Source: Mycobacterium paraseoulense (GTDB taxonomy: Bacteria; Actinomycetota; Actinomycetes; Mycobacteriales; Mycobacteriaceae). Taken from it: a stretch of 64,000 nucleotides of DNA. Location of the stretch: assembly GCF_010731655.1 (NCBI RefSeq), contig NZ_AP022619.1:3720001-3784000 (forward strand), read 5' to 3'. This document shows positions 38,501 to 50,197 of the stretch, piece by piece; within the stretch, counting starts at the first letter, position 1, and every line of letters begins with the position of its first letter. The notes under the pieces were generated by a model, which saw nothing but the letters and a program-made list of their open reading frames with translations, was not told where the DNA came from and did no database searches. The position numbers were made by a program, and so were the translations under genes.

Positions 38501-41500
38501 GCGCCCTGCCCGACGGCCTGACCTACGGGCTGCTGCGCTACCTCAACACCGACGTCGACCTGGCCGGTCCGGACCCGACGATCGGATTCAACTATCTGGG
38601 CCGGATGGGCGCGGCCGCCGCCGACCTCCCTGACGAGCTGTGGCGGGTCAGCCAGGACGGCCAGTCAGTCGCTGCCGCGACCGCCGTGCCGATGCCACTG
38701 GGACACACCCTGGAACTCAACGCCGTCGCCTTGGAAAACGAGACTGACACCGATACCGGCCCGCACCTGCACGCCACCTGGACGTGGGCCTCGTCAGCAC
38801 TGGACCACCACCAGATCAGCCGACTCAGTCAGCTGTGGTTCGAGGCCCTGGCCGGAATCTGCGCGCATGTCCGTCGCGGGGGCGGCGGGCTGACCCCCTC
38901 CGATATCGTCCCCGCCCGGCTCAGCCAACCTCAGATCGACGCGCTGCAACAGCAGTACCGGATCGCCGATATCTTGCCGCTAACCCCCCTGCAGCGGGGA
39001 CTACACTTTCACGCCGGCGCCAGCGGCAGCAACAACGACCTGTACGCGATGCAGTTGGACATCACCGTCACCGGCCCGCTCGATCCGCACCGCCTGCACG
39101 ATGCCGTACACACGGTGATCAACCGCCATCCCAACCTGGCCGCCCGGTTCTGCGAAGAATTCGACCAGCCGGTCCAGATCATCCCGGCCGAACCCACGGC
39201 GGCGTGGCAGTACTTCGAACTGGACTCCGAGGAACAGGTCCAGCAGGTGTGCGCCGCCGAACGCGCCGCGGTCTGCGACCTCACCGAGCCGCCGGCCTTT
39301 CGGGTGGCGTTGATCCGCACCGCCGACGGGCGGCACCGGGTCGTGCTGACCAACCACCACATCGTGCTCGATGGCTGGTCGCTGCCGATCCTGCTGGGGG
39401 AAATCTTCGCCGGCTACTACGGACAGCGGCTACCCGCGGCCACGCCGTATCGCCGGTTCGTCGGTTGGCTGGCCGATCGAGACCTCGAGGCCGCCCACGC
39501 CGCCTGGCGCGATGTGCTGGCCGGCTTCGACACCCCCACCCTGGTGGCCCCGCCGAATCGGTCAGGGCTCGGGCGGCGCGGCGTGACCTCGTCTCGGGTG
39601 CCCGAACAGACCACCCGGGCGCTGGTCGAGTTGGCGCGCTCGTGCCACACCACCGTCAACACCGTGTTGCAGGCCGCGTGGGCGCAGCTGCTGATGGGGC
39701 TGACAGGTCAGCATGACGTCACCTTCGGCACCGCGGTCTCCGGCCGGCCGACTGAGCTGCCCGGCGCGGAAACGATGGTCGGTCTGTTGATCAACACGGT
39801 GCCGGTGCGCGCGAGGATCAACCCGGCCACCACCACCGCCGGGCTGCTCGACCAACTACGCAACGACCACAACCACACACTGGAACACCAACACCTGGCG
39901 CTCGCCGAGATCCACCGCGCCACCGGCCACGACCAACTCTTCGACACCCTGTTCGTCTACGAGAACTACCCCATCGACACCGCCACGTCGTTGGACGTCC
40001 GCGAGCTGGCCATCACCGACATCGCCACCCGTGAATCCACCCACTACCCGCTGACACTGCAAGCGATGCCGGGCGACGAGTTGGGCCTTCGCCTCGAATT
40101 CGACACCGCCGTATTCGACCCGGCCGGCATCGAGGCGCTGGCCGCGCGCTTGCAGCGGATCCTGGCGACCATGTCCGCCGATCCAACGGCGCGGCTTGCG
40201 TCGATGGATGTGCTCGATGCCGACGAACACACCCGCCTCGATGAGTTCGGCAATCGCGCGGTGTTGGCCCAGCCCGCGACGCCGGTGTCGATTCCAGGGT
40301 TATTCGCCGCACAGGTGGCGCGCACACCCGGGGCGGTGGCGGTGACCTTCGACGGCCGCTCAATGACGTACCGCGAGGTTGATCGGGCATCGAATCGCTT
40401 GGCGCACCTGCTGATCGGACATGGTGTTGGCCCCGGCCAGTGTGTGGCGGTGCTGTTCAACCGGTGCGCCGACGCGATTGTCGCGATCCTGGCAACGCTC
40501 AAGGCCGGGGCCGCGTACTTACCGATCGACCCGGCGCACCCGCCGGCCCGGATCGAGTTCATGATGGCTGACGCCGCGCCGATCGCCGCGATTGCCGCCA
40601 CCGGGCCGGCCGACCGGCTGCGCGGGTACGGCGTGCCGGTCATCGCCACCGACGACCCCGCTGTGAAGACCTACCCAAGCACAGGCCTCCCGGCGCCGGA
40701 CCCCGACGACGTCGCCCACATCATCTATACCTCCGGCACCACGGGAGTCCCCAAGGGCGTCGCCGTCACCCACCACAACATCACCCGGCTGTTCGACTCA
40801 CTCGACGTCGGCCTGGAGCCGGCGCCGGAACAGGTGTGGACTCAGTGCCACTCCTATGCCTTCGACTACTCGGTCTGGGAGATCTGGGGCGCGTTGCTGC
40901 ACGGCGGGCGCCTGGTCGTGGTGCCGGAGTCGGTGGCGGCCTCACCGGATGACTTGCACGCCTTACTCGTCGCCGAGAAGGTCAGCGTCTTGAGTCAAAC
41001 CCCGTCGGCGGTCGCGACGCTCTCACCCGAGGGTCTGGGATCGGCGGCGTTGATGATCGCCGCCGAGGCCTGCCCGGGCGAGGTGGTGGATCGGTGGGCG
41101 CCCGGGCGGGTGATGATCAACGGCTACGGCCCGACCGAGACCACGGTGTATGCCACGATCAGCGCCCCGCTGACGGCGGGGTCGGCGGTGGTGCCGATCG
41201 GTGCACCGGTGCCGGGGGCGGCGCTGTTCGTCCTGGACGGATGGTTGCGCGCGGTGCCCGTCGGCGTGATCGGGGAGTTGTATGTGGCCGGTCGCGGCGT
41301 CGGGTGCGGGTATCTGCGGCGGGCCGGGTTGACCGCGTCGCGGTTCGTGGCGTGTCCGTTCGGGGAGCCCGGAACACGCATGTATCGCACCGGGGACCTG
41401 GTGCGCTGGGGCGCCGATGGGCAGCTGCAGTATCTCGGGCGCGCCGATGAGCAGGTCAAGATCCGCGGATATCGCATCGAACTCGGTGAGATCCAGACGG

Positions 41501-44500
41501 CGCTGTCCGGACTGGACGGGGTGGAGCAGGCGGTGGTGATCGCCCGCGAAGACCGCCCCGGTGACAAGCGCTTGGTGGGCTACGTCACCGAGACGGTCAC
41601 CGGGGCAGTGGACCCGGCAGCCGTCCGTTCGCAGCTCGCCGAGCGGTTACCGGCGTACCTCGTCCCCGCGGCGGTGATGGTGCTGCAGGAGCTGCCCCTG
41701 ACGGTCAACGGCAAGCTCGACAGGCGCGCCCTGCCGGCACCCGAATACCATGCGGGTCTCTACCGCGCCCCCGCCGACGTGGTCGAGGAGGTCCTGGCCG
41801 GCGTCTACGCCCAGATCCTGGGGCTCGAGCAGGTCGGGGTCGACGAGTCGTTCTTCGACCTGGGCGGGGATTCGCTGTCGGCGATGCGGCTGGTCGCCGC
41901 GGTCAACAAAACCCTGGATACCAACCTCGCGGTGCGCACGATATTCGACGCGCCGTCCGTCAGAAGCCTGAGTCGGCTGTTGGGTAGGGATGGCAGGCTG
42001 CTGGAAGTGGCTCCCGCCGTGAGCCCGGCAACCGACTTGTGCTTCACGTCGGTGCATGGCGGCGAGACGGCCGAGGTGCACGCCCGCGATCTGACGCTGG
42101 ACAAGTTCATCGACGCCCCGACGCTCTCGGTCGCCCCGACGCTTCCCAGGGCCGGCTCCCAGGCGCGGACGGTCCTGCTGACCGGGGCGACCGGCTTCCT
42201 CGGGCGTTACCTGGCGCTGCACTGGCTCGACCGCATGGCACGCGTCGACGGCACCCTGATCTGCCTGGTGCGCGCCCACTCCGACGAGGACGCGCGACGC
42301 CGTCTGCACCAGACCTTCGACAGCGGCGACCCCGAGCTGTTGCGGCACTTCGAGGAACTCGCCGATCATCTCGAGGTCATCGCCGGCGACAAGGGCGAAG
42401 CCAACCTGGGCCTGGACCCCCAGACCTGGCAGCGGCTGGCCGAGACCGTCGATCTGATCGTCGATGCCGCCGCCCTGGTCAACGCCGTCCTGTCCTACCG
42501 TGAGTTGTTCGGGCCCAACGTCATGGGCACCGCCGAGCTGATCCGGATCGCGCTCACCACCAAGATCAAGCCCTACACCTACGTGTCGACTTCAGACGTC
42601 GGCCGCCAGGTCGAGCGGTCGCTGTTCACCGAGGACGCCGACATCCGGGCCATCAGCCCCACCCGCACCGTCGACGGAAGCCTGGCCAACGGCTACGGCA
42701 GCAGCAAGTGGGCCGGCGAGGTGCTGCTGCGCGAGGCCCACGACCTGTGCGGGCTGCCGGTAGCGGTGTTCCGCTCCGGCATGATCCTGGCCGACACCAC
42801 CTACGCGGGCCAGCTCAACGTGCCGGACACCGTCACCCGCATGGTGCTGAGCGTCCTGGCCACCGGCGTCGCGCCCTCCTCGTTCTTCCAGCTCGACGCC
42901 GAGGGCAACCGGCAACGCACGCACTTCGACGGGCTGCCGGTGGGTTTCGTCGCCGAGGCGATCGCCACGCTGGGCGCCCGGGTGGTCGACGGGTTTGAGA
43001 CCTACCACGTGATGAACCCGCACGACGACGGCATCGGGCCCGATGAGTTCGTCGACTGGCTGATCGAGGCCGGCTACCCCATCCAGCGCATCGATGACTT
43101 CGGGGAGTGGTTGCAGCGGTTCGAGGCCGCCCTGCGTGCCCTGCCGGACCGGCAGCGCCGGCACTCGGTGCTGCAGATGTTGCTGTTGCGCAACGCTATT
43201 CAGCCGCAACCCCCCGAGCCCAGCCGCGGGTCCTACGCGCCGACCGACCGATTCCGTGCCGCGGTGCAAGAAGCGAAAATCGGCCCCGACAAGGACATCC
43301 CGGACATCCCGCACGTGTCGGCGCCGATCATCATCAAGTACGCCACCGACCTGCACCTGCTCGGCCTGCTGGGTGCGGAACGGGCCGGGGCCGACGACTC
43401 GCGTGGAGATGCGGGTCGGCGTAAGCCGTTGGTGGCCGGTCCACGGCCGGCAGTGGTCCCGCTGTCGTTCGCCCAAAGCCGGCTGTGGTTCCTCAACCGG
43501 TTCGAGGGTGGGGTTGCGACCTACAACATGCCGATCGCTTTTCGGATGAGCGGGCTCCTGGATGTTGCGGCGCTGCAATCGGCGCTCGACGATGTCGTCG
43601 CCCGCCACGAATCGCTGCGCACCATATTTCCCGACATCGACGGTGTGCCGTTCCAGCAGGTGATGCCGGCCAAGCCGGGCATGTGGCAGGGCGGGGACCC
43701 AGCGGTGATGTCTTTGCCGGAGCAGGATGTCGCCGGCAGGGTGATTGCGCTGGCTGGGTACCGGTTCGATTTGTCGGCAGAGATCCCGATTCGTGCGCAG
43801 ATCTACTCGGTCGGGCCCGAGCAGCATGTGGTGGCAATTGTGTTGCACCACATTGCTTTTGATGGCTGGTCGTTCGCTCCCATGGTCAGGGACATCGCCG
43901 AGGCGTACCGGGCACGAGCGCGGGGGGAGGCGCCGCGGTGGGTGCCGTTACCGGTGCAGTATGCGGATTACACGCTTTGGCAATTGGATCTGTTGGGCGC
44001 GGAGTCTGATCCCGACAGCATTATCGCGGGCCAGTTGCGGTACTGGCGGCAGGAATTGGCCGATCTGCCGGCAGTGGCGTCGCTGCCGACGGATCGGCCC
44101 CGCTCGCCGGAGCCCAGTTTCCGCGGTGATGCGATCGACGTGCCCGTCGACCCGCAAATGTGGGCCGGCGTCAAACGTGTTGCAGCAGAGCATAATACGA
44201 CCGCATCGATGGTGCTGCAGGCGGTGGTGGCGGTGTTGTTGCACCGAGTCGGCGTCGGCGAGGACGTGGTGATGGGCACGCCGATCGCCGGACGGTTGGA
44301 TCAGGCGCTCGACGATCTGGTCGGGTTCTTCGTCAACACCTGGGTGCTGCGGGTGGGGATCACTTCTGCGCACCGGTTCAGCGATGTGCTCGGGCAGGTG
44401 CGCGATAAGGCGCTTGATGCCTACAGCAATCAGGATGTTCCGTTCGAGCGGCTGGTCGAGCAGCTCAACCCGGTGCGCTCCACGGCACACCATCCGCTGT

Positions 44501-47500
44501 TTCAGGTGTTCATGGCCTTCCAGAACAATGTGCGCCCCGAGGTGTTGTCGTTCGACGAGCTCAGCGTCGAGCCGCTGACGGCTGCGACCGGCACCGCCAA
44601 GTTCGACCTGGAATTCGAGTTCAGCGAAGTGCCGACCGACGATCCGGCCGCGCCGATGGCCTCCGGGGTGGTGACTTACGCCACCGATCTCTTCGACCGA
44701 GCCACCGTCGAGCGGTTGGTCACCTGGTTTGGACGGCTGATCGAGGCGGTGGTGGCGAACGCGTCGGTCGTGGTGGGAGACGTCCCGCTGCTCGATCGCG
44801 GTGAGCGGGACTTGGTGCTGTCGCAGTGGTCTGGGACTGGCGTGGAAGTGCCCGTGGCGGTGGCGCCACAGTTGTTGGCTGCGGCGGCGGCCCGCCCCGA
44901 CTCGGTGGCGGTGGTGGACGGCACCCGGGAGGTGTCGTACCGCGAGCTTGATGAGTGGTCGACGCGGTTGGCGCGGGTACTGATCGACGCGGGGGTGGGT
45001 CCTGAGCATGCCGTGGGTGTCGCAATGGATCGGTGTCTGGAGTTGGTGGTGGCCTGGTGGGCGGTGGTCAAGGCCGGCGGGATCTATGTGCCGGTGGATC
45101 CGGCCTATCCGGTCGAACGGATCGCCACGATGCTGGACACGGTCGATGCGGGGTTGGTGTTGACGTGTGGTGCCGACACCGTGGCCGGGGCCGGGCCGCG
45201 CCCGGTGCTCCGCATCGACGGTATGGACCTGTGCGGGCGCTCCGCGGATGCAATAACCGACGCCGACCGGCTGGCGCCGTTGGGGGTGGACAACACCGCC
45301 TACGTGATGTTCACGTCGGGGTCCACCGGTTCACCCAAAGGGGTCGCGGTCAGCCACGCCGGTCTGCGCGCGGCGGCGCTGGGCGAGGGGGTCGGGCTGG
45401 GTGCGGATTCGCGGCTGTTGATGGTGGCGTCGCCGACCTTCGATGTGTCGGTCGGCGAGTTGTTGTCGGCGGTGAGGTCGGGGGCGGCGCTGGTGGTGGC
45501 GGGCAGGGAAGCGTACGCCGGGGAGGCGTTGACCACGTTGCTGCAGTGCCGGCAGGTCAATGCGGCGGTATTCACCCCGACGGTGCTGTCGTCGCTGGAT
45601 CCGGCCCGGCTGAACGGGGTGGACACGCTGATCACCATCGGGGAGGCCCTCCCGGCAGAGTTGGCGGCCACCTGGGCGTCGGGCCGGCAGATGTTCAACA
45701 CCTACGGCCCCACCGAGACCACCATCTGGGTCACCTGCACTGCGCCGCTGTCGGCGGGGCAGCCGGTGGGCATCGGCGCCCCGCTGCCCGGAGCGTGCGC
45801 GCTGGTTCTCGATACCCGGCTGAACCCGGTGCCCAGGGGAGTGGTCGGCGAGTTGTATGTGAGCGGGCCGGTCCTGGCTCACGGCTATGTGGGCCGGGTG
45901 GACCTGACCGCCGAGCGGTTCGTCGCAAATCCCTATGGGGCTGCCGGCGCGCGGATGTACCGGACCGGTGACCTGGTGCGCTGGGCCCCGGATGGAACAC
46001 TGGACTACCTGGGCCGCGCCGACACCCAGATCAAATTGCGCGGTCAACGCATCGAACTGGGCGAAATCGAAAACACCCTGCTGTCGTGCCCGCAGGTCAC
46101 CCAGGCAGCCGCAACCGTGCACCACGCCAAGACCGGCGCCCAACTCGTCGCCTACGTCACCCTCGAGCACACCGCCAGCGCCGACCACGACGCCGAAAGC
46201 GTCGAAGAATGGCAACACGTCTGGAACGAGCTCTACGGTGCTGAGGTCGGAGTGTCGGCGTTCGGCATGGACTTTCGGAGCTGGAACAGCAGTTACACCG
46301 GTGATCCGATCCCGCTCGAGGAAATGGTGGAGTGGCGTTCGGCAATAGTGGACCGGATCATCGCCCTGCAGCCGCGAAGAGTGTTGGAGATCGGCGCGGG
46401 CTCGGGGTTGGTGCTGTCGCAGATCGCCCCGGAGTGTGAGCGTTACGTTGCCACCGACATGTCGGCGGCGGCCATCGACCACCTGGCCCGCTCGCTGGAG
46501 CGGTTGCAGACCCCGTGGCGTGACCGGGTCCAGCTGCTGACCCGACCCGCCCATGTGGTCGAGGGACTGCCGCCCGGCTACTTCGACACCATCATTCTCA
46601 ACTCGGTCATCCAGTACTTTCCCAATCGGCAATACCTGGCCGACCTCATCGACTACGCCGTGGAACTGCTGGCCCCCGGCGGGGCACTGTTCATCGGTGA
46701 CGTCCGCAACCACACTCTGCAGGGCGCCTTCCAAACCGCGGTCGCGCTGGCCCGCACCGACACCACGGACACCGCCGAGATCCGCCAACGGGTTCACCGG
46801 GCCATGCTCAGCGAATCCGAATTGCTCTTAGCCCCGGAGTTTTTCACCACGTGGGCCGCCGACCACCCGTCAGTGGCCGGGCTCGACATCCAAGTCAAAC
46901 GCGGATCTGCCGACAACGAACTGAACCGGTACCGCTACGACGTGGTCGTCCATAAAACCCCGACGTGGGTACGCTCGCTCGCGAAAGTGCCCACCTGGAC
47001 GTGGGCCCAGTGCGCAGGACTGGACGGGTTACGCAGCCAGTTGCTGACGCACCGTCCCGCCACGGTCCGCATCGCCGAGATTCCCCACACCGGAGTGATC
47101 ACCGACGTCCGCGTCGAAGAGGCACTCACGGCCGGGTTACCGCTGGCCGATGCACTCGCCCAAGCCAATGCGACCCCCGATACCGCCACTGCGGAACAAT
47201 TGCACCGCGCCGGCGAAGCCGCCGGATATCACGTCGCGGTGACCTGGGGCACCAAACCCGGCACCCTCGACGCCGTCTTCATCGGCCCCGAACCGCACCG
47301 CGAGCACACCCCACCGCTGACCGACCTCTACCTGCCCGACACGTGGGCCCGCCGAAGCACCCCGCACGCCAATGAACCCCGCACCAACGCCAAGGTCAGC
47401 GCGGTGCGCCAGCGTTTGAGCGCGCGGTTACCGGAATACATGGTGCCGTCCCAGATAGTCGTGCTTGAGCAGTTCCCGTTGACCTCCTCGGGCAAGATCG

Positions 47501-49125
47501 ACCGAAAAGCGCTGCCGGCGCCGGTGTTTGCCGCCACACCCTTCCAGGCACCGCAGACCCCGACCGAGGAGATCGTGGCCGGCGTCTACGCCCAGGTCCT
47601 GGGCCTCGAGCGGGTCGGGGTCGACGAGTCGTTCTTCGACCTGGGCGGGGATTCGCTGTCGGCGATGCGCCTGATCGACTCGATCAACAAAGCCCTTGAG
47701 TCCCATCTTGCGGTGCGCACAGTGTTCGACGCCCCGTCCGTCAGAAGCCTCAGCGAGCAATTGGACCGACATGAGAGCCCGGCCGGCGACGTGCTCTTTG
47801 CGTCGGTGCACGGCGGCGACACCACCGAGGTGCACGCCCGCGATCTGACGCTGGACAAGTTCATCGACGCCCCGACGCTCTCGGTCGCCCCGACGCTTCC
47901 CAGGGCCGGCTCCCAGGCGCGGACGGTCCTGCTGACCGGGGCGACCGGCTTCCTCGGGCGTTACCTGGCGCTGCACTGGCTCGACCGCATGGCGCGCGTC
48001 GAGGGCACGCTGATCTGCCTGGTGCGCGCGCACTCCGACGAGGACGCGCGACGCCGTCTGCACCAGACCTTCGACAGCGGCGACCCCGAGCTGTTGCGGC
48101 ACTTCGAGGAACTCGCCGATCATCTCGAGGTCATCGCCGGCGACAAGGGCGAAGCCAACCTGGGCCTGGACCCCCAGACCTGGCAGCGGCTGGCCGACAC
48201 CGTCGATCTGATCGTCGATGCCGCCGCCCTGGTCAATACCGTCTTGCCCTACCGTGAGTTGTTCGGGCCCAACGTCATGGGCACCGCCGAGCTGATCCGG
48301 ATCGCGCTCACCACCAAGATCAAGCCCTACACCTACGTGTCGACGAGCGCCGTGGGTCACCAGGTCGAGCGGTCGCTGTTCACCGAGGACGCCGACATCC
48401 GGGTCATCAGCCCCACCCGCACAGTCGACAACAGCTACGGCAACGGATACCCCAACAGCAAGTGGGCCGGCGAGGTGCTGCTGCGCGAGGCCCACGACCT
48501 GTGCGGTATGCCGGTCTCGGTATTTCGTAGCGACGTGATCCTGGCCGACACCACCTACGCGGGCCAGCTCAACGTGCCGGACGTGTTCACGAGGACGGCG
48601 CTGAGCCTGCTGGCCACCGGCGTCGCGCCCGGCTCGTTCTTCCAGCTCGACGCCGAGGGCAACCGGCAACGCGCGCACTTCGACGGGCTGCCGGTGGGTT
48701 TCGTCGCCGAGGCGATCGCCACGCTGGGCGCCCGGGTGGTCGACGGGTTTGAGACCTACCACGTGATGAACCCGCACGACGACGGCATCGGGCCCGATGA
48801 GTTCGTCGACTGGCTGATCGAGGCCGGCTACCCGATCCAGCGCATCGATGACTTCGGGGAGTGGTTGCAGCGGTTCGAGGCCGCCCTGCGTGCCCTGCCG
48901 GACCGACAGCGCCGGCACTCGGTCCTGGAGGTGTTGCAGTTCCTGTTGAACACTGCCGAGCAGTTGCAGCCCCCCGAGCCGACCAGCGCGTGCTACGCGC
49001 CGACCGACCGATTCCGCGCCGCGGTGCAAGAAGCGAAAATCGGCCCCGATCAAGACATTCCGCACATCTCGGCACCGATCATCATCAAATACGCCACCGA
49101 CCTGCACCTGCTCGGAATGCTCTAG
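32533..49125 (+). CDS. Nonribosomal peptide synthetase 2 (A-T, C-A-T-E, C-A-T-R, C-A-MT-T-R)
   Basis: 5530-aa synthetase continuing from NRPS 1; its GTG start overlaps the previous stop (GTGA). It begins with the linker that normally follows a C domain. Domains: A5 (about 35-525), T5 (S565, in an unusual GGNS). C6 (HHIAAD from 750), A6, T6 (S1620), E6 (HHLAID from 1792). C7 (HHIVLD from 2275), A7, T7 (S3114), R7 (thioester reductase about 3180-3615; TGATGFLG, Y3388 and K3392). C8 (HHIAFD from 3772), A8 with an inserted methyltransferase (about 4552-4935; VLEIGAGSG at 4617-4625 and SVIQYFPN, typical of N-methyltransferase inserts between A8 and A9), T8 (S5041), R8 (about 5100-5530; Y5306 and K5310). 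Codes: A5 DFWSIAGVYK, A6 DFWTLGAVYK (same as A3), A7 DYWSMAGVYK, A8 DVGVIITIWK. Terminal R domains release the peptide as an aldehyde or, after two rounds, an alcohol, as in the alaninol end of glycopeptidolipids. An internal R domain is very unusual. Confidence 0.93.
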   Translation: MTTNPTRRLFSIDLVNESEHAHLDEWSNRAILTKPAAPVSIPALFSAQVERDPEAVAVTFEGRSMTYSELDEASNRLAHLLVGYGAGPGTCVALLFSRSAEAIAAILAVLKTGAAYLPIDPAVPATRIEFMVTDAAPIAAVTTAAQACRLHGHGLTVIDIDDPRIATQPCAALPAPAPDGIAHIIYTSGTTGVPKGVAATHHNVTRLFDSLDVGLELTPAQVWTQCHSYAFDFSVWEIWGALLFGGRLVVVPEAIAGSPPDLHALLVAEHVTVLSQTPSAAAALSPGGLESVALIAAGEACPADLVDRWAPGRVMINGYGPTETTVYATISAPLAPGSAVVPIGTPVPGAALFVLDESLHPVPPGAVGELYVAGHGVGVGYVRRAGLTASRFVACPFGGAGARMYRTGDLVRWGRNGQLDYLGRADEQVKIRGYRIELGEIQAALTALDGVDRAAVIAREDRPGDKRLVGYIIGTADPTTARAALAERLPGYMVPAAIVTLQTLPVTVNGKLDTRALPAPEYQDADHYRAPTNAVEEILADIYAQVLGLDRVGVDDSFFDLGGNSVSAMRLVAALNTALDADLDMHALFDFPTIAQLTPRISREGGRRKPLVAVERPAVVPLSFAQNRLWFLDQLQGPSAVYNMAVVLRLRGHLDVDALGAGMVDVVARHESLRTLIAAPDGIPQQQVVSAEPTDFGWEIIDAAAWSPGRLSAAIEEAAGHTFDLATQIPLRAKLFRVNDDEHVLVGVVHHIAADGWSITPLMRDLGIAYASRSAGRSPAWAELPLQYVDYTLWQREQFGDLDDDHSPIAGQLAYWQDALAGMPECLHLPIDRPYPPVADQRGAKAAVDWPAALQQRVRELAVEHNATSFMVVQTALAVLLSRLSASSDVAVGFPIAGRGDPALDELVGFFVNTLVLRVDLTGDPSFAELLAQVRRRSLAAYDRQDVPFEVLVERLNPARSLAHHPLIQVMLSWQNLPGHENHDPAAGLALGDLQVTQVPVDSHTARMDLSFSLAERFTETGAAAGIGGAVEFRTDVFDTATVDAFIERFERVLEAMTADPDQRLSSVDVLDAGEHARLDEIGNRAVLTGPAPAPASVPELFADHVTRSPQAVAIRCGGRSLTYRELDEAANRLGHLLAADGVRPGSCVALLMERSAHAVAAMLAVLKSGAAYLAIDPALPDTRIEFMITDAAPIAAVTTAGLRSRLDGYDLLVIDVDDPAVDGQPDTALPAPAPDGIAYLIYTSGTTGVPKGVAINHRNLTHLARSAPPGLPGAQVWTQCHSYAFDFSVWEIWAALLGGGRLVVVPEEVTASPEDFHAFLVGEQVNVLTQTPSAVTALSPQGLDSVALLLGGEAVPAEVVDRWAPGRVVINAYGPTEATVYASMSAPLQAGSGAAPIGAPVATAALFVLDEWLRPLPAGVVGELYVAGHGVGVGYVRRPGLTAARFVPCPFGGPGTRMYRTGDLVRWGPDGQLRYLGRADEQVKIRGYRIELGEIQAALAGLDGVDQAVVIAREDRPGDKRLVGYITGTALPAEARALLAERLPAYMVPAAVVAVGALPLTVNNKLDTRALPAPEYRDGDRYRAPTNAVEEVLAGIYAQVLGLERVGVDESFFDLGGDSILSMQVVAQARAAGLTCRPRDIFVEQTVARLARVAVAAAGAAVPVDEGVGPVPATPIMRWLHTVDGPTDQFNQTMVVQAPAGVSDVDVAIVLQALLDRHAMLRLRADTDDAGGWSLQVPEPGSVDSGACLHTVDVLSDEALSEARSRLNPAGGAMVRAVWATVSGQLALIIHHLAIDAVSWRILLEDLNIAWAQHHSGQPIALPAAGTSFARWAALLNEHAHTPAVVDQADTWRKVLATPAALPPVQPERDTYASAGHLTAALDVETTRLLLGEVPAAFHTGITDILLIAFGMAWAEYLGALSDAPVGIDVEGHGRHDDLFPDVDLSRTVGWFTTKYPVSLAVGGLRWTQVVAGEAALGAVVKGGKEQLRALPDGLTYGLLRYLNTDVDLAGPDPTIGFNYLGRMGAAAADLPDELWRVSQDGQSVAAATAVPMPLGHTLELNAVALENETDTDTGPHLHATWTWASSALDHHQISRLSQLWFEALAGICAHVRRGGGGLTPSDIVPARLSQPQIDALQQQYRIADILPLTPLQRGLHFHAGASGSNNDLYAMQLDITVTGPLDPHRLHDAVHTVINRHPNLAARFCEEFDQPVQIIPAEPTAAWQYFELDSEEQVQQVCAAERAAVCDLTEPPAFRVALIRTADGRHRVVLTNHHIVLDGWSLPILLGEIFAGYYGQRLPAATPYRRFVGWLADRDLEAAHAAWRDVLAGFDTPTLVAPPNRSGLGRRGVTSSRVPEQTTRALVELARSCHTTVNTVLQAAWAQLLMGLTGQHDVTFGTAVSGRPTELPGAETMVGLLINTVPVRARINPATTTAGLLDQLRNDHNHTLEHQHLALAEIHRATGHDQLFDTLFVYENYPIDTATSLDVRELAITDIATRESTHYPLTLQAMPGDELGLRLEFDTAVFDPAGIEALAARLQRILATMSADPTARLASMDVLDADEHTRLDEFGNRAVLAQPATPVSIPGLFAAQVARTPGAVAVTFDGRSMTYREVDRASNRLAHLLIGHGVGPGQCVAVLFNRCADAIVAILATLKAGAAYLPIDPAHPPARIEFMMADAAPIAAIAATGPADRLRGYGVPVIATDDPAVKTYPSTGLPAPDPDDVAHIIYTSGTTGVPKGVAVTHHNITRLFDSLDVGLEPAPEQVWTQCHSYAFDYSVWEIWGALLHGGRLVVVPESVAASPDDLHALLVAEKVSVLSQTPSAVATLSPEGLGSAALMIAAEACPGEVVDRWAPGRVMINGYGPTETTVYATISAPLTAGSAVVPIGAPVPGAALFVLDGWLRAVPVGVIGELYVAGRGVGCGYLRRAGLTASRFVACPFGEPGTRMYRTGDLVRWGADGQLQYLGRADEQVKIRGYRIELGEIQTALSGLDGVEQAVVIAREDRPGDKRLVGYVTETVTGAVDPAAVRSQLAERLPAYLVPAAVMVLQELPLTVNGKLDRRALPAPEYHAGLYRAPADVVEEVLAGVYAQILGLEQVGVDESFFDLGGDSLSAMRLVAAVNKTLDTNLAVRTIFDAPSVRSLSRLLGRDGRLLEVAPAVSPATDLCFTSVHGGETAEVHARDLTLDKFIDAPTLSVAPTLPRAGSQARTVLLTGATGFLGRYLALHWLDRMARVDGTLICLVRAHSDEDARRRLHQTFDSGDPELLRHFEELADHLEVIAGDKGEANLGLDPQTWQRLAETVDLIVDAAALVNAVLSYRELFGPNVMGTAELIRIALTTKIKPYTYVSTSDVGRQVERSLFTEDADIRAISPTRTVDGSLANGYGSSKWAGEVLLREAHDLCGLPVAVFRSGMILADTTYAGQLNVPDTVTRMVLSVLATGVAPSSFFQLDAEGNRQRTHFDGLPVGFVAEAIATLGARVVDGFETYHVMNPHDDGIGPDEFVDWLIEAGYPIQRIDDFGEWLQRFEAALRALPDRQRRHSVLQMLLLRNAIQPQPPEPSRGSYAPTDRFRAAVQEAKIGPDKDIPDIPHVSAPIIIKYATDLHLLGLLGAERAGADDSRGDAGRRKPLVAGPRPAVVPLSFAQSRLWFLNRFEGGVATYNMPIAFRMSGLLDVAALQSALDDVVARHESLRTIFPDIDGVPFQQVMPAKPGMWQGGDPAVMSLPEQDVAGRVIALAGYRFDLSAEIPIRAQIYSVGPEQHVVAIVLHHIAFDGWSFAPMVRDIAEAYRARARGEAPRWVPLPVQYADYTLWQLDLLGAESDPDSIIAGQLRYWRQELADLPAVASLPTDRPRSPEPSFRGDAIDVPVDPQMWAGVKRVAAEHNTTASMVLQAVVAVLLHRVGVGEDVVMGTPIAGRLDQALDDLVGFFVNTWVLRVGITSAHRFSDVLGQVRDKALDAYSNQDVPFERLVEQLNPVRSTAHHPLFQVFMAFQNNVRPEVLSFDELSVEPLTAATGTAKFDLEFEFSEVPTDDPAAPMASGVVTYATDLFDRATVERLVTWFGRLIEAVVANASVVVGDVPLLDRGERDLVLSQWSGTGVEVPVAVAPQLLAAAAARPDSVAVVDGTREVSYRELDEWSTRLARVLIDAGVGPEHAVGVAMDRCLELVVAWWAVVKAGGIYVPVDPAYPVERIATMLDTVDAGLVLTCGADTVAGAGPRPVLRIDGMDLCGRSADAITDADRLAPLGVDNTAYVMFTSGSTGSPKGVAVSHAGLRAAALGEGVGLGADSRLLMVASPTFDVSVGELLSAVRSGAALVVAGREAYAGEALTTLLQCRQVNAAVFTPTVLSSLDPARLNGVDTLITIGEALPAELAATWASGRQMFNTYGPTETTIWVTCTAPLSAGQPVGIGAPLPGACALVLDTRLNPVPRGVVGELYVSGPVLAHGYVGRVDLTAERFVANPYGAAGARMYRTGDLVRWAPDGTLDYLGRADTQIKLRGQRIELGEIENTLLSCPQVTQAAATVHHAKTGAQLVAYVTLEHTASADHDAESVEEWQHVWNELYGAEVGVSAFGMDFRSWNSSYTGDPIPLEEMVEWRSAIVDRIIALQPRRVLEIGAGSGLVLSQIAPECERYVATDMSAAAIDHLARSLERLQTPWRDRVQLLTRPAHVVEGLPPGYFDTIILNSVIQYFPNRQYLADLIDYAVELLAPGGALFIGDVRNHTLQGAFQTAVALARTDTTDTAEIRQRVHRAMLSESELLLAPEFFTTWAADHPSVAGLDIQVKRGSADNELNRYRYDVVVHKTPTWVRSLAKVPTWTWAQCAGLDGLRSQLLTHRPATVRIAEIPHTGVITDVRVEEALTAGLPLADALAQANATPDTATAEQLHRAGEAAGYHVAVTWGTKPGTLDAVFIGPEPHREHTPPLTDLYLPDTWARRSTPHANEPRTNAKVSAVRQRLSARLPEYMVPSQIVVLEQFPLTSSGKIDRKALPAPVFAATPFQAPQTPTEEIVAGVYAQVLGLERVGVDESFFDLGGDSLSAMRLIDSINKALESHLAVRTVFDAPSVRSLSEQLDRHESPAGDVLFASVHGGDTTEVHARDLTLDKFIDAPTLSVAPTLPRAGSQARTVLLTGATGFLGRYLALHWLDRMARVEGTLICLVRAHSDEDARRRLHQTFDSGDPELLRHFEELADHLEVIAGDKGEANLGLDPQTWQRLADTVDLIVDAAALVNTVLPYRELFGPNVMGTAELIRIALTTKIKPYTYVSTSAVGHQVERSLFTEDADIRVISPTRTVDNSYGNGYPNSKWAGEVLLREAHDLCGMPVSVFRSDVILADTTYAGQLNVPDVFTRTALSLLATGVAPGSFFQLDAEGNRQRAHFDGLPVGFVAEAIATLGARVVDGFETYHVMNPHDDGIGPDEFVDWLIEAGYPIQRIDDFGEWLQRFEAALRALPDRQRRHSVLEVLQFLLNTAEQLQPPEPTSACYAPTDRFRAAVQEAKIGPDQDIPHISAPIIIKYATDLHLLGML
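42073..43364 (+). repeat. Direct repeat copy 1: internal reductase domain R7
   Basis: About 1.29 kb encoding the R7 domain is nearly identical at nucleotide level to 47827-49115 (R8), apart from scattered substitutions and short clusters around 42590-42700, 42770-42860 and 43170-43230. The centre-to-centre distance is about 5.75 kb. The conservation of synonymous positions points to recent duplication or gene conversion. Confidence 0.9.
47827..49115 (+). repeat. Direct repeat copy 2: terminal reductase domain R8
   Basis: Second copy of the reductase-coding repeat. It differs from copy 1 by a few codons near the active site and by a three-base length difference near the end. Recombination between the copies would precisely delete or multiply the C8-A8-MT-T8 module. 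Confidence 0.9.
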
Positions 49126-49145
49126 CCCGTTTGCCGTCCACGTCG

Positions 49146-50072
49146 TCACGGAACTCGGCTGGCCTCCGGAGGCTTTCGCGCCGACACGATCACATAGTCG
49201 CCCAAGCCGGTCGATCTCTCCCACAGCGCTGCACCGCGGCATTGTGCGCGATCGTCTTGAGTCACTTCCACGACCACTTCATTCATCTTTTTCTTTTCCT
49301 GAATGCGTTGCCAGGTGTACTTGGCCATCCCCGGGTACACGTCCTCCCGGATCGATTCAACGAGGACATCGCCAAATCCCGCAGAGGCCAGCCGCCGGCG
49401 GTATTCCTCCCGGTCGTAGTAATTGGCTTTGGGAATGTGACCGTACTTCCGGCCAAAAGCGGTCGTCAGGCCGAATTTCGTATCCGAATTCGGAAGCATA
49501 TCGGCAAGCGCAATGGTTCCTCCCGGTATGAGGACGCGATGCGCTTCCCGGAGGAATTGATCGCGCGTGTCGAAGTGGAAGGCGCATTCCAGGGCCAACA
49601 CTTTTTCGAACGATGCGTCCGGAAACTCCATTGCAGTCGCGGAACCGAGTCGGATGTCGATTTGCTTCTCCAGCCCGCGCTTTGCGACGCGCTCTCGGCC
49701 CTTGTCGACGTGGACGGGCGTGATGTCGATGCCCGTGATGTGAGAAACTTTGAAGCGATCGAGAAGAACAAAATCTTGCTCTGCGAAACCGACGCCGACG
49801 TCCAAGACTCTATCGCTTGGTTCCAACGCGGCCCGCGTTCCCAAGAATTCGACCATCGCCACACAAGCGTCGGGATAGGTCCGAGCGACTTTCCAGTAAC
49901 CGAGGTTGAGCCACAGCGGCTTGGAGCTATCGGCATACCCGTCATTCATAAAGTCGATGACGTCGTCGCCGATCATCGTATAGTAAGCCGCGGCGTCTTT
50001 CTGTCGCATGAGGCGAAAGGACTGGGAAACCGTCCGAAACGCCCTGCTGATTGAAAAGGCATTTCCGCCCAT
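49146..50072 (-). CDS. EryG-like SAM-dependent O-methyltransferase
   Basis: 308-aa class I methyltransferase. Residues around LNLGYWK, then VLDVGVGFAEQDF (SAM loop) and GIDITPVHV, closely follow the pattern of erythromycin O-methyltransferase EryG and related natural-product enzymes. ALECAFHF and LIPGGTIALADMLP are later family motifs. The start at 50072 (MGGNAF) is preferred because GAAGGGAAG lies just before it and the length then matches EryG; the frame stays open to an ATG at 50180. The gene converges on NRPS 2 with 20 bases between. It is less GC-rich than the surroundings (for example the pyrimidine run near 49281-49300), suggesting separate acquisition. It may methylate a hydroxyl or terminal group of the lipopeptide (inference). 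Confidence 0.85.
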   Translation of the reverse strand: MGGNAFSISRAFRTVSQSFRLMRQKDAAAYYTMIGDDVIDFMNDGYADSSKPLWLNLGYWKVARTYPDACVAMVEFLGTRAALEPSDRVLDVGVGFAEQDFVLLDRFKVSHITGIDITPVHVDKGRERVAKRGLEKQIDIRLGSATAMEFPDASFEKVLALECAFHFDTRDQFLREAHRVLIPGGTIALADMLPNSDTKFGLTTAFGRKYGHIPKANYYDREEYRRRLASAGFGDVLVESIREDVYPGMAKYTWQRIQEKKKMNEVVVEVTQDDRAQCRGAALWERSTGLGDYVIVSARKPPEASRVP

Positions 50073-50197
50073 TGTCTTCCCTTCGGGAAACCAAACATTC
50101 ATCGTAGCGCGCGCTACCCGGATGGGGTACTTCTGCGGCGAACGGATTGGGCGCAAAACGCGGTCGGTGAGTGCCGCCATGGTCCATGATTGTCTGC

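Noticed and set aside
50073..50180. Upstream start (50180) for the EryG-like methyltransferase
   Set aside because: It would overlap the possible 5' end of the divergent methyltransferase and has no ribosome-binding site. The ATG at 50072 has GAAGGGAAG and gives the normal family length.
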